The position numbers and the translations under genes are program-made. A stretch of 64,000 bases of DNA from JAZLEZ01 sp045615505 (GTDB lineage: Bacteria > Spirochaetota > Spirochaetia > Sphaerochaetales > Sphaerochaetaceae). Below, piece after piece: positions 1 through 8,433 of this stretch. The stretch is taken from positions 1-64,000 of the forward strand of contig JAZLEZ010000008.1 of NCBI GenBank assembly GCA_045615505.1, in the 5' to 3' direction. Within the stretch, counting starts at the first letter, position 1. The number at the start of each line of letters is the position of its first letter. The notes below the pieces were generated by a model. That model worked only from the letters and a program-made list of their open reading frames with translations, searched no databases and was not told where the DNA came from.

Positions 1-60
1 ATTGCTTTTTCTGTAGGTTTTTATCAGAAGTTCTTTTTCAAAAGGATTGTAGCTACTCAT
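1..60 (-). CDS. 5' end of an unidentified gene (partial)
   Basis: An ATG at 60-58 preceded by a purine-rich ribosome site (GAGAGGA, about 6 bases away) opens a frame that stays open to the window edge and encodes MSSYNPFEKE and ten more residues. Too short to identify. It is the next gene after the TrmA-like gene on the same strand, about 48 bases beyond that stop, so it may be the last member of the histidine kinase/TrmA transcription unit. Its ribosome site lies inside the hairpin at 69-97. Confidence 0.6.
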   Translation of the reverse strand, partial: MSSYNPFEKELLIKTYRKSN

Positions 61-68
61 TTCAATTC

Positions 69-107
69 CTCTCTGTAAGTATTATCACTTCAGAGAGAAT
101 TTTTTTT
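69..107. terminator. Hairpin: plus-strand terminator shape, also covers a minus-strand ribosome site
   Basis: The arms CTCTCTG (69-75) and CAGAGAG (91-97), extended by AAGT/ACTT with one bulged base, close on a six-base loop. On the plus strand eight T follow (100-107), the shape of a Rho-independent terminator, yet no plus-strand gene precedes it in view. Read on the minus strand the 3' arm contains the ribosome site of the gene starting at 60. Which role is real cannot be decided from this window. Confidence 0.5.
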
Positions 108-905
108 CTACTCTTTAGTGTCCACTTTTAGAGTAGCAACCGATACATAAATGATGCACTTGGGATGCCAAGAGGAAATCATCTGAGGCACCGTCCGGTC
201 CAAACCGATACGCGGAGGATCTACAATTACGGTATCGACATTTTTTCGCCTGCCCTTCCAGCGCTCGACAGGAGAAGTGAAAAACTCCGTTTTTTTCAAA
301 TGCTGCTTGGCAAGACTCAGACACTTTTTATTTATCTCAACAGCCGTAACATTGAAAACATCTTCAAGAAAAGCAGAAAAAGTACCGACACCGCTGTATA
401 AATCCATAACATTAGGGCCGACAACATTTGACTTTATGTAGGAAATCAATTCAGGAAGCAGAATTCTGTTGCTTTGAAAGAACACATCACCGGAAACGGG
501 CAGCTTTCTGTCTCCGACAGTAACCCAGCCCATATCGCTATTGAAAATTACTTTTTTATCAGTGGAAATACAGGAAAGCTGACCATCAACAAGCTCCCAT
601 AAATTGAGCTTGGGAGGATGCGCAATAAAATCATTCAACAACTCATCCAAAACCGGACAATATTTTATGACAACATGATTGTTTGTCTTTTCCTCAAAAA
701 AACCGATACCATCTTTCGTGTACCGGAAACGGGCACGACTTCTGTAACCGAACTGCGGACCGGAAACGGGATTTTCAATTTTTATTGCAGGCTCTAATAA
801 AATGATTTTTTCAACCAGATGAAATTGTTTTTCTGCAAGTTGTTTTTCATAAGGAACATCAAGAGATCTGCAACCGCCGCACTTACCGAAATATGGACAA
901 ATCAT
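108..905 (-). CDS. TrmA/RlmC-RlmD family RNA (uracil-5-)-methyltransferase homologue, catalytic end missing
   Basis: Family members methylate C5 of uracil in tRNA or 23S rRNA using SAM. Visible: the Fe-S type N-terminus with C3, C9, C12 (CPYFGKCGGC) and a later CP (about residue 84), the SAM motif MDLYSGVGTFS (about 167-177) and DPPRIGL (about 229). In the family the next landmark is YVSC-(N/D)-P-x-T-L-x-R-D, whose cysteine is the nucleophile, followed by about 40 residues ending in an H-x-E motif. Here the sequence reads YVSVATLKVD and stops three residues later, so the cysteine and the general-base Glu are absent. At 265 aa it is far below the usual 375-450 and has no TRAM domain. The start overlaps the kinase stop by four bases. 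Either decaying or moonlighting; no frameshift restores the motif. Confidence 0.75.
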   Translation of the reverse strand: MICPYFGKCGGCRSLDVPYEKQLAEKQFHLVEKIILLEPAIKIENPVSGPQFGYRSRARFRYTKDGIGFFEEKTNNHVVIKYCPVLDELLNDFIAHPPKLNLWELVDGQLSCISTDKKVIFNSDMGWVTVGDRKLPVSGDVFFQSNRILLPELISYIKSNVVGPNVMDLYSGVGTFSAFLEDVFNVTAVEINKKCLSLAKQHLKKTEFFTSPVERWKGRRKNVDTVIVDPPRIGLDRTVPQMISSWHPKCIIYVSVATLKVDTKE

Positions 906-1573
906 TTCTTATACTCCGCCTTTCCGGGAAGAATCACACGGGCAACAGTACCTCCGCCTATTCTGTCAATAAGTTTCAGAGAACCCTTGCCGGCCTGAAC
1001 AAACTGACGGGAAATGGCCAAGCCGATTCCGGAACCGTTTGCCTTTGTAGTAAAGAAAGGATCAAAAATGTTTTCTTTTATATCAGAAGGAATACCATCA
1101 CCACGGTCACAGACTTCAAGAACAATTTTCTTTTTCCCCTGTCTGATGACAACCTCTACCTGAGGATCTTTTGACAGAGTGCTTTCACAAGCATTTTTTA
1201 TAAGATTTTCCACCACCGAACGGGCACGCTCTTTATCAAAAACAATGAAAACCGATGACAAAGAACCGGTATTCAGCCTGACAGGACATTTGAACAACTT
1301 TATTATATCGGAAACGAAAGAAATCAATTCGATTTCACAAAGATTACCTACGGGATTTTTGATAAATTCACCGACATTATTCGTCAGTACCGTGAGCCTT
1401 TTAATCTCATTATCCAACAGGTCAAGATCTCCATGAAACTGCTGCGGAATTTCACTGCGAAGCAATGCACTCTGAATAGTCATTGCAGAAAGAGGATTTT
1501 TAATCTCATGCATCAGCGTCCTTGCTGCCTGACCGAGCTTAATAAGACTGTCTTTATCGGATTTACGAATCAT
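902..1573 (-). CDS. Soluble sensor histidine kinase core
   Basis: A 223-residue histidine kinase consisting only of the transmitter. The H box is MHEIKNPL with the phospho-acceptor His near residue 22, N box NLIKNACES (about 123), G1 DRGDGIP (about 158), F box DPFFTTK and G2 GSGIGLAI (about 180). No membrane segment, PAS, GAF or HAMP domain precedes it, so the input must come from a partner protein or the very short N-terminus. No response regulator is next to it. The ATG lacks a ribosome site; a sigma70-type promoter ends seven bases before it, suggesting a leaderless mRNA. Its last four bases overlap the TrmA-like gene start. Confidence 0.85.
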   Translation of the reverse strand: MIRKSDKDSLIKLGQAARTLMHEIKNPLSAMTIQSALLRSEIPQQFHGDLDLLDNEIKRLTVLTNNVGEFIKNPVGNLCEIELISFVSDIIKLFKCPVRLNTGSLSSVFIVFDKERARSVVENLIKNACESTLSKDPQVEVVIRQGKKKIVLEVCDRGDGIPSDIKENIFDPFFTTKANGSGIGLAISRQFVQAGKGSLKLIDRIGGGTVARVILPGKAEYKK

Positions 1574-1580
1574 AAGGAAG

Positions 1581-1609
1581 ATTATAAGACAAACACGGAG
1601 CTATAACAA
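1581..1609 (-). promoter_or_regulatory. Promoter of the histidine kinase unit
   Basis: On the minus strand TTGTTA (1609-1604), 17 bases, then a perfect TATAAT (1586-1581). The kinase ATG (1573) begins only seven bases after the -10 box, so transcription would start at or next to the A of the ATG. Confidence 0.65.
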
Positions 1610-1610
1610 C

Positions 1611-1639
1611 TTGTCTAATCCCTGCGCGGAATGTAATAT
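1611..1639 (+). promoter_or_regulatory. Promoter of hslO-rlmKL
   Basis: TTGTCT (1611-1616), 17 bases, TAATAT (1634-1639), then nine bases to the hslO ATG at 1649. No ribosome site fits in between. It lies back to back with the kinase promoter, with one base between the two -35 boxes. Confidence 0.55.
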
Positions 1640-1648
1640 TACAGACAA

Positions 1649-2581
1649 ATGATAAAGAAGAAAATTGAAGACGGCGAACTCGCAAAACACCTTAACGAGA
1701 TTCCCGAAGACGGCAGGCAGGTAATGATGCTGGCTGATGGCCAAATCCGTTTGACAGGACTGAGCGGAACCACAATGGTGAACCAGATGCGGGCAAACCA
1801 TAATCTGGGAATATTGGAAACTTATGTATTGGGCCAAGCCTATATTGCTTCTGGACTGATGGCATCATCTGTTAAAGGAAATGACAGAATCCAACTGAAT
1901 GTTCAGTGCGGAGGTAAAATCGGCGACATATATACTGAAGCATGGGCATGCGGAGCTGTCCGCGGTTATCTAAAAAACAATCCGATACAACTGAACAAAC
2001 CACTTGAAAGCTGGAATCTCAATGAACTCTACGGACCGGGATTCATAAGCGTAAGCAAAATACTTGAAGGCAGCAGAACACCGTTTACAGGTCAGACGAT
2101 GATGCAGTACGGAGATTTGGCAAAAGACCTTGCACTTTACTACAACGAAAGTGAGCAGACACCTACCATGTTCAGCCTTTCAATTAACTTCGACAGACAA
2201 GGGCGGGTAACCGGAGCCGGAGGATTATTTCTTCAGGCCTTACCGGGATGCAAAGAGGAAGTATTGGACAGCCTTCAGGAAAAGTGTCAGCATCTGCCGT
2301 CGCTCGGAAAGGCCCTGAGCAACGGAATGAGCGTAAAAGATTACTGCATCGCCAATTTTTCGGAATTTTCCGTTCAGGACTTGGCAACGGAAACCCTTGG
2401 TTTCTCCTGTCCGTGCTGTAGGGAAAATTATCAGGTTTTTCTTTCAAAACTTCCTGAAAAAGAAAAGAAAGACATACTGAGAAACGGGCCGTTCCCCCTT
2501 GTACTTGAATGTTTCAACTGCAATAGCAGGTACAGTTTCACAGAAGATGAAGTCAAACAGATATTCGGAGAAGAAAAATGA
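1649..2581 (+). CDS. hslO: Hsp33 redox-regulated chaperone
   Basis: Cytoplasmic holdase chaperone that holds unfolding proteins when oxidative stress releases zinc from its C-terminal cysteines. The Hsp33 fold runs through residues 20-230 (LADGQIRL, NQMRANHNLG, GRVTGAGG). The zinc switch is visible as CPCC near residue 252 and CFNC near residue 289, the expected C-x-C ... C-x2-C spacing class. At 310 aa it is of normal length. I chose the first ATG because treponemal Hsp33 proteins carry about 25 residues before the ADG motif. No ribosome site is present and the promoter ends nine bases upstream. The stop overlaps rlmKL (ATGA). Confidence 0.93.
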   Translation: MIKKKIEDGELAKHLNEIPEDGRQVMMLADGQIRLTGLSGTTMVNQMRANHNLGILETYVLGQAYIASGLMASSVKGNDRIQLNVQCGGKIGDIYTEAWACGAVRGYLKNNPIQLNKPLESWNLNELYGPGFISVSKILEGSRTPFTGQTMMQYGDLAKDLALYYNESEQTPTMFSLSINFDRQGRVTGAGGLFLQALPGCKEEVLDSLQEKCQHLPSLGKALSNGMSVKDYCIANFSEFSVQDLATETLGFSCPCCRENYQVFLSKLPEKEKKDILRNGPFPLVLECFNCNSRYSFTEDEVKQIFGEEK

Positions 2582-4824
2582 TTTTTTTTGCATCAGCATC
2601 GGCAAACCAGAATGACATTGTAGAAAAGGAAGTACTTAAAGCCGGAGGCACAGAACTCCATGTCACAGCCAGCGGAATCGAATTTGAAGCAGATTTGGAA
2701 ACTGCATATCGTTTTGCAATGTGGACAAGAAGTTCCACAAGACTTCTTGTTCTGGTTCACAGATACGACAACATCAACAGTACCGATGAACTGTATGAAC
2801 ATTCTCTTTCTCTTCCGTGGGAAAACTGGATAAACCCTGATACTACATTTGCAATAACGCAGACTGTATCGGATTGTCGTTGGATTACAAACAGTCATTT
2901 TGCAGCACTGAGATTCAAGGATGCCGTAGTTGAAAGAATCAGGGAAGCATTTGACGGAAACAGACCCGATGTAGATAAGGATAATCCGGACATCGTGTTC
3001 CATCTTCATGTAAACAGAAAACTGGTAAGCTGGTATGTTGATTTTGCAGGAAGAGATATAGCAAAAAGAGGATACAGAGTAGCTCAGACAGAAGCAGTTA
3101 TGAATGAATTCATGGCAGCATCAGTTCTTGCAAGAAGCCAGTGGAACAGAATGTTGGATGACAACCCCGTCACACTGCTTGATCCGTTCTGCGGAAGCGG
3201 AATCATCTGTATAGAAGCAGCTTTAATGGCTACAAACACAGCACCCGGACTGTTGAATCCTGATAAATTCGCTTTCTCAAGATTACCGATACATAAGCAG
3301 GAAGTATGGGACAGAATTGTTGATGAAGCAGAAAATGCAAAACGCAAATGTAAATGCAGAATTATCGGATGGGATATTGACAGTAATGCAATCGGTATTT
3401 CAAAAAAAAATGCGGAAGCAGCCGGAGTTTCGGAACTCATAGAGTTTTCAGTTCACGATTTCTCGGAAACAACAGAAGACGATGTAGAATTGCTGAATCT
3501 ATCCGGTACACAGGAAATAAAAGGATGTATTGTAACAGATCCTCCTTACGGAGTCAGGCTAGAACTGTCTGAAAGTGCTCTCAGACACCTGTACAGCGCT
3601 ATCGGCTCAGTGGCTTTCAACTGTTTCGGAGGATGGCACATGGCAATTCTCTGCACAAATCAAGAGCTGTTGGGTTATATTGAAATGAAGCCTGACAGAA
3701 CGAACATCCTCATAAACGGCGGACTGGATTGCCAAGTTGCACACTACTATATTTTCAGCAACGAACAGCGGGCTCAGATGCTGAAGAGAGCAAAAGCAAA
3801 ACGCGAAGCACGCCTTGCCGAACCGTTGAGTGAAGGTGCTCAGATGGCGGCCAACCGATTGCAGAAGAATCTGGCTTCTATCGGGAAGGAAATGAAAAAA
3901 CAAGGAGTGTCGTGCTACAGATTGTATGATGCAGATATGCCTGAATACAGTGCTGCAATAGATGTTTACGAGAATAAATGGATAAATCTTGCGGAGTATG
4001 CCGCTCCTCCGAGCATAAACGAAGAAGATGCAAAAAGGCGTCTGGAAGAACTTGTACTTGCAACGGAAAGAGTAACCGGAATACCACTTGAAGATATCCA
4101 TGTTAAACGAAGGGAAATTCAAAAAGGGTCTGCACAGTATGTCAAAAAAGGAACTCCTTCAGCATCACATTTCTTTATTGCAAATGAAAACGGTCACAGA
4201 TTCTCAGTTAATTTCCAAGATTATCTTGATACCGGAATCTTTCTGGACCACAGACCTGTCAGAAAGTACATTGAAGAACATTCAAAGAACAAACGCTTTC
4301 TGAATCTCTTCTGTTATACTGCAACAGCAACAGTCTATGCAGCAGCAGGAGGAGCACTCTCAACCGTAAGCGTTGATGCCAATGCAAACTATCTTGACTG
4401 GTCAATAAAGAATATGGCACTGAACGGATTCAGGCAGATGAACCATTTTTATTACAGGAACGATTGTCTGTCATATCTCAGGGAAAACCACGATATTTTC
4501 GACCTTATTTTCTGCGACCCACCGACTTTTTCAAACAACAAATCAAGAGGAACCTTCGATATTCAGAGAGATCACGGATATCTGATTCGCTCCTGCATGA
4601 ATCATCTGTCAAAAGACGGCACATTGATTTTCTCAACAAACTTTACAAAGTTCAAAATGTTCGGGGAAATCTATGATGATTTTGATGTACAGGATATTAC
4701 GGAAGAAACAATCGGAGATGATTTCAAAAGAAACTCAAAAATTCACCGATGTTATCTGATAAAGCATAAAGTTGCAGTGGCAAAAAGAATTACGCCAAGA
4801 CCAAAAATAGTCAGAAAAAAATAA
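2578..4824 (+). CDS. rlmL: Bifunctional 23S rRNA methyltransferase RlmKL
   Basis: A fused enzyme that makes m2G2445 (RlmL half) and m7G2069 (RlmK half) in 23S rRNA. N-terminal ferredoxin-like/THUMP region to about residue 160; first Rossmann methyltransferase with LLDPFCGSG (about 200) and the catalytic DPPYG (about 321); second methyltransferase with NLFCYTAT (about 575) and CDPPTFS (about 646). At 748 aa it is slightly longer than the E. coli protein (about 700). Translation is coupled to hslO through an ATGA overlap. The stop touches the stop of the convergent gene with no spacer or terminator between. Confidence 0.92.
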   Translation: MIFFASASANQNDIVEKEVLKAGGTELHVTASGIEFEADLETAYRFAMWTRSSTRLLVLVHRYDNINSTDELYEHSLSLPWENWINPDTTFAITQTVSDCRWITNSHFAALRFKDAVVERIREAFDGNRPDVDKDNPDIVFHLHVNRKLVSWYVDFAGRDIAKRGYRVAQTEAVMNEFMAASVLARSQWNRMLDDNPVTLLDPFCGSGIICIEAALMATNTAPGLLNPDKFAFSRLPIHKQEVWDRIVDEAENAKRKCKCRIIGWDIDSNAIGISKKNAEAAGVSELIEFSVHDFSETTEDDVELLNLSGTQEIKGCIVTDPPYGVRLELSESALRHLYSAIGSVAFNCFGGWHMAILCTNQELLGYIEMKPDRTNILINGGLDCQVAHYYIFSNEQRAQMLKRAKAKREARLAEPLSEGAQMAANRLQKNLASIGKEMKKQGVSCYRLYDADMPEYSAAIDVYENKWINLAEYAAPPSINEEDAKRRLEELVLATERVTGIPLEDIHVKRREIQKGSAQYVKKGTPSASHFFIANENGHRFSVNFQDYLDTGIFLDHRPVRKYIEEHSKNKRFLNLFCYTATATVYAAAGGALSTVSVDANANYLDWSIKNMALNGFRQMNHFYYRNDCLSYLRENHDIFDLIFCDPPTFSNNKSRGTFDIQRDHGYLIRSCMNHLSKDGTLIFSTNFTKFKMFGEIYDDFDVQDITEETIGDDFKRNSKIHRCYLIKHKVAVAKRITPRPKIVRKK

Positions 4825-5385
4825 TCAGAATTCCAGACTCATATAAGCCATAAGATCAAGGCTCTTCATATCGTTCGGAATGTCGAAAAAGAAATTCAAC
4901 TCTGCACCAACACCGATTCTGTCGTTTAATCTGCCTCTGCCGCCGCCCTGAATGACCGTACCCCATGTCTGACCGAAATCATCAAGTTCCTCAATATCTC
5001 TGATTACATAACGGGCTCCGCCTCCGCCGTATATTTCAAAAGACTTTGCCAGAGGATAATTTGCCGTAAAAGTACCTGTAAGAGCAAGATTAAGTTCATT
5101 GATTTTATCTGAAGATTTTATTATATGCTTACTTGCAAAGATTTCTCCCTCAACACGAAATCCTGCTGAGATTTCCTTTACATACACAGGAGTAACACTT
5201 ACAGCCCCGAAAACTCCGAAACATTTGCTGTCTTCGCTTAAAGGAACATAAATCATTGCACCTGCATCAAACTGACAAGCTGTTGGATTGTGTTTTGTAA
5301 CTCTGACTTTTTCCGTGGAATCGGATGCAAATACAATCAGAGGACAAATCAGAAACAGTAAACCTGCAGCCAGTATTTTTCTCAT
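4825..5385 (-). CDS. Exported outer-membrane-type protein of unknown function
   Basis: Starts at the ATG of a TAATG junction with the upstream nucleotidyltransferase (an ATG 12 bases earlier is possible). A signal peptide (MRKILAAGLLFLIC, cleavage likely after VFAS) is followed by about 165 residues of alternating polar/hydrophobic, glycine-rich strands (GGGGARYV, GVGAELNFFF) ending in the dyad SLEF. A final aromatic residue is a common outer-membrane barrel signature. I do not recognise a family. Coupling to a sugar nucleotidyltransferase may be only operonic. Its stop abuts the convergent rlmKL stop. Confidence 0.75.
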   Translation of the reverse strand: MRKILAAGLLFLICPLIVFASDSTEKVRVTKHNPTACQFDAGAMIYVPLSEDSKCFGVFGAVSVTPVYVKEISAGFRVEGEIFASKHIIKSSDKINELNLALTGTFTANYPLAKSFEIYGGGGARYVIRDIEELDDFGQTWGTVIQGGGRGRLNDRIGVGAELNFFFDIPNDMKSLDLMAYMSLEF

Positions 5386-6296
5386 TATTTTTCCCAAAGC
5401 CGAATCGGGTAAATGCCGTTTTTTGTTTTTTCTGCAAGACTCTTTTTAACCGTCTCACGGTCCTCTTTGTATGTCATTCCGAACCATTTTTCAACAGTTG
5501 AGAATACCTTTACGGTCCCTAAACCATCGGCTACCATTTTTCCTACACAGTTCGGAAGCAAACACTCTGTTTTTGGCTCTGACACATTCTCTTTGATGAA
5601 TTCATCAAAATACTCCTGCATATAATCGAAAATAGCAGGAGTAAAACCGAAAAAGTTCATTGAAACATTCTCTTCGCCTGTAAGTCTTACATCTCCTTCA
5701 GGAAGATGAGATACGATTCCGCCGTCTGCATATTCAATCTTTGTATGTTCCCTCATCGTCTTGAGAACATTTGCAGAAGCCATCTCACAGATACCTCTGG
5801 AGACACTTCCCATTGGGCTCATTGTATTTTTGAGAAGGTAACCTACCATTGCATGTTCAGTACTGTCCGGATTTACAGTATTCAGGTAACTGCCCAAAAT
5901 CCGATAAGCTTCAAGGCCGTAGTAGTCATCCGCATTGATGACTGTAAACGGAGCTTTTATTGCATCTTTTGCACAAAGAATGGCATGGGCAGTTCCCCAT
6001 GGTTTTGTCCGTTGTACTGAAAGACCGATCTGCTTTTCATTCAGAAGACTGTCATGTGTCTGAAAAACATACTCGGCATTGACATTTCTTGCAACTCTGT
6101 CAAATAAGCGTTCTCTGAAATCTTTTTCAATATCAGGTCTGATAATATATACGACTTTATCATATCCGCTTCTGAATGCATCATAGGTACTGTAATCAAG
6201 AAGTGTTTCTCCATGAGCTCCGACCGGATCTATCTGCTTTATTCCACCGTACCTTGAACCGAGGCCGGCTGCCATTACCAATAATGTTGGTTTCAT
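5385..6296 (-). CDS. NTP-transferase family sugar nucleotidyltransferase
   Basis: A GT-A fold nucleotidyltransferase of the class that activates sugar phosphates to NDP-sugars. The nucleotide-binding signature is LLVMAAGLGSRYGG near the N-terminus; K-Q-I-D-P-V-G follows, and the metal-binding pair is in NADDYYG (about residue 120). About 303 residues with no C-terminal left-handed helix domain. I chose the ATG at 6296 (GGGAGAG ribosome site, domain begins at once) over a frame-open start 30 bases upstream. The substrate cannot be read from sequence. A TAATG overlap couples the exported protein downstream. Confidence 0.82.
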   Translation of the reverse strand: MKPTLLVMAAGLGSRYGGIKQIDPVGAHGETLLDYSTYDAFRSGYDKVVYIIRPDIEKDFRERLFDRVARNVNAEYVFQTHDSLLNEKQIGLSVQRTKPWGTAHAILCAKDAIKAPFTVINADDYYGLEAYRILGSYLNTVNPDSTEHAMVGYLLKNTMSPMGSVSRGICEMASANVLKTMREHTKIEYADGGIVSHLPEGDVRLTGEENVSMNFFGFTPAIFDYMQEYFDEFIKENVSEPKTECLLPNCVGKMVADGLGTVKVFSTVEKWFGMTYKEDRETVKKSLAEKTKNGIYPIRLWEK

Positions 6297-6319
6297 TAAT
6301 CTCTCCCGATATCTGAATT

Positions 6320-7474
6320 TTAACAATAAGGTCTGTCTATTTCCACTACAAAGAAAAGTTTACTGCTGCTTTTGACATTTTCACTCAGATATTCATCAAA
6401 AAATTTTGCATCCCAATCCCTATCCTGAGGGACGACACAGTCAAAGATTATATTCGTATGTGTCGGGCCTTTTACCATCCTGAAATCATGAAACAGAAGT
6501 CTGTCATCCAGTTTTAACAGTAAATCACCTACCTGATTTCTGTAGTCATCCAACTCTTTGTCTCCTATTACCACAGGATCCATATGAATGGTTACAGCAA
6601 GTCCCATATCTTTTCTGAAATCATTTTCTATGACATCGATGGCATCATGGATATCCAGAACATTATCTCTTGAATCCACCTCCACATGAACTGTAACAAA
6701 ATCGTTATTTACACCGTAGTTGTGGATTACCATATCATGAATTCCCTTTACAATAGGATAAGACTTGAGTTTTTCAGTGATTGCATCAACCTGCTCTTTC
6801 GTGGGAACTATTCCGATAATAGGTTCAAGCCCTTCTTTTATCGCACCGATGCTGCTGAAAATCACAAGAACAGATACGGTGAATCCTACATAACCGTCTA
6901 TGTTGATTCTGAAGATTCCCATTATGACCATGGAAACCAGAATTCCGGATGTAGTGATAATATCATTGCGGGTATCCAGTGCGGTTGCTGCAATTGCCTG
7001 TGATTTTATTGCCTTTGCATAGGTCCTGTATTCAACCAGCTGAAAAAGCTTTACAAATACTGCCGAACCCAGAACAACATAGGTTGCAATATCGATTGTG
7101 AGGTCTTCCGGATACAGAATTTTGATGACGGACTCTTTTGCAAAGATTACGCCCATTGCAAACATGAAAAGTGCAATTACAAATGAACAGACATACTCAT
7201 ATCTGGCATAACCGTAGGGATGTTCTCTGTTAGGTTTTTTATTGGCAAGTTTGAAGCCCAGAATCGTCATGGCACTTGTAGCCATATCGGAAATATTGTT
7301 TACTGCATCAGCCATAATACTGACGGAGTGTGAGATAAAACCCACAATCAGCTTTACTACACCAAGCACCAGATTTGTTGAAATACCCAGAAAACCTGCA
7401 AGATTCCCGTACTTTACCCTTACTGCTTTGTCATCGGGATTGTCTCTGTTTTCAATAAAAAACTTTTCCAGCAT
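6320..7474 (-). CDS. Cation diffusion facilitator family metal transporter
   Basis: Inner-membrane metal/proton antiporter of the CDF family, 384 aa. About six membrane helices fill residues 20-215; the metal site residues are seen in MADAVNNISD (helix 2) and LDTRNDIITT (helix 5), an Asp/Asn set more like the Mn/Fe than the Zn (H-D) branch. The cytoplasmic ferredoxin-like C-terminal domain follows (HVEVDSRDNVLDIHDAID). There is an extra ~80-residue C-terminal extension of unknown role. The ATG at 7474 has AGGGAA before it; the frame is open further upstream only because it runs through the tRNA gene. Confidence 0.88.
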   Translation of the reverse strand: MLEKFFIENRDNPDDKAVRVKYGNLAGFLGISTNLVLGVVKLIVGFISHSVSIMADAVNNISDMATSAMTILGFKLANKKPNREHPYGYARYEYVCSFVIALFMFAMGVIFAKESVIKILYPEDLTIDIATYVVLGSAVFVKLFQLVEYRTYAKAIKSQAIAATALDTRNDIITTSGILVSMVIMGIFRINIDGYVGFTVSVLVIFSSIGAIKEGLEPIIGIVPTKEQVDAITEKLKSYPIVKGIHDMVIHNYGVNNDFVTVHVEVDSRDNVLDIHDAIDVIENDFRKDMGLAVTIHMDPVVIGDKELDDYRNQVGDLLLKLDDRLLFHDFRMVKGPTHTNIIFDCVVPQDRDWDAKFFDEYLSENVKSSSKLFFVVEIDRPYC

Positions 7475-7486
7475 AATTTCCCTTTT

Positions 7487-7558
7487 TAGATCTACCGGGA
7501 ATCGAACCCGGATTTCATCCTCCGGAGGGATGCGCTCTATCCATTGAGCTATAGATCC
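7487..7558 (-). tRNA. tRNA-Arg (anticodon CCG)
   Basis: Full cloverleaf: acceptor GGATCTA/TAGATCT with a G-U at the first pair and discriminator A, D stem GCTC/GAGC, anticodon stem CATCC/GGATG with loop CTCCGGA (anticodon CCG, codon CGG), variable loop of four, T stem CCGGG/CCCGG with loop TTCGATT. CCA is not encoded. The 3' end lies only 12 bases before the ATG of the CDF transporter, so the transporter mRNA probably starts from the tRNA transcript after processing. Confidence 0.95.
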
Positions 7559-7571
7559 TCCCAAAAGTAAG

Positions 7572-7600
7572 ATTGTAAACCTTTTGAAGTCTAAAAGCTA
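7572..7600 (-). promoter_or_regulatory. Probable promoter of tRNA-Arg
   Basis: Minus strand TAGCTT, 17 bases, TACAAT ending 13 bases before the tRNA 5' end. The -10 box is good and the -35 box weak. Confidence 0.4.
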
Positions 7601-7740
7601 TACAGTAATCAAAGTCTCCAGATGATATGATTTTATCCGTATTATCAATGTAATTCCTTGCCTTTAGGCAAGTTGAAAAAAATGAATGTGCCTTTTGGAA
7701 TACTCAATCGTAAGGAAAAAAAGATTGAAAGGAGAGTTTT

Positions 7741-8433
7741 ATGAAATACGAATTATCACCGATAAATTTCAGATCCATCAAAGAAATGCCGTCACAGGAA
7801 CGCCCTCGGGAGAAAATACACTCCATGGGACCGGCTTCCCTGTCTGATTTAGAGCTGTTGTGCTGTATGTTGGGCAGCGGAATAAAAGAGCGCCCTGTTC
7901 AGGATATTGCACATGATATTCTTGATGCCGTTACTTTAACTGAGAATGTATCTTACAAAATGCTGGAAAAAATCCCCGGTCTCGGTGAAGCAAAAGCTTC
8001 GATAATCGGAGCAAGTCTTGAATTCGGAAGACGGTTCACAACTGTAAGAAAGAAGCACTTTGACAATCCGCAAATGCTGTATGAACTCATCAGACACTTC
8101 GGAATAAGAGATCAGGAACATCTGATAACGATTCTGCTCAACGGAGCTTTTGAGGTAATCAATGTAAATACAGTTACAGTAGGACTTGTAAACAAAACAC
8201 TGGTACATCCAAGAGAAGTGTTTTCAGAAGCCGTAAAACAGAAGGCTACTGCGATAGTACTGGCCCACAATCACCCTTCGGGAATTCTTGAACCTTCAGA
8301 TGACGATTTTGAAGTAACTCAAACCATTGTCAGAGCCGGTCATATACTGGGAATCAAAGTGGTGGATCATATAATCTTTGACATCAATGATTATCTGTCT
8401 ATGGCTGAACGCGGATTGATCTTCACTCCTTAA
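7741..8433 (+). CDS. radC: RadC family JAB-domain protein
   Basis: A 230-residue RadC (UPF0758). The N-terminal half has a helix-hairpin-helix-like segment (IPGLGEAKASIIGA, about residues 78-91) and the C-terminal half a JAB/MPN fold with the zinc motif AHNHPSG (about 177) and a downstream Asp (DDD, about 188). Historically linked to DNA repair, but its enzymatic function is unsettled. A strong ribosome site (AAAGGAGAG) sits before the ATG. A perfect CTTGCC/GGCAAG hairpin lies upstream at 7666-7681. Confidence 0.9.
   Translation: MKYELSPINFRSIKEMPSQERPREKIHSMGPASLSDLELLCCMLGSGIKERPVQDIAHDILDAVTLTENVSYKMLEKIPGLGEAKASIIGASLEFGRRFTTVRKKHFDNPQMLYELIRHFGIRDQEHLITILLNGAFEVINVNTVTVGLVNKTLVHPREVFSEAVKQKATAIVLAHNHPSGILEPSDDDFEVTQTIVRAGHILGIKVVDHIIFDINDYLSMAERGLIFTP

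Noticed and set aside
108..160. A frameshift that truncates the TrmA-like gene
   Set aside because: The other two frames do not encode the expected SC-x-P-x-T-L-x-R-D motif nor the missing C-terminus, so a simple frameshift is not supported.
115..324. Open frames on the opposite strand or other frames of real genes across the window
   Set aside because: They lack ribosome sites and recognisable domains and lie inside genes with clear homology; treated as shadows.
7475..7564. A 30-residue N-terminal extension of the CDF transporter
   Set aside because: Those codons are the tRNA-Arg gene read in frame; the ATG at 7474 has its own ribosome site and begins the family-like sequence.
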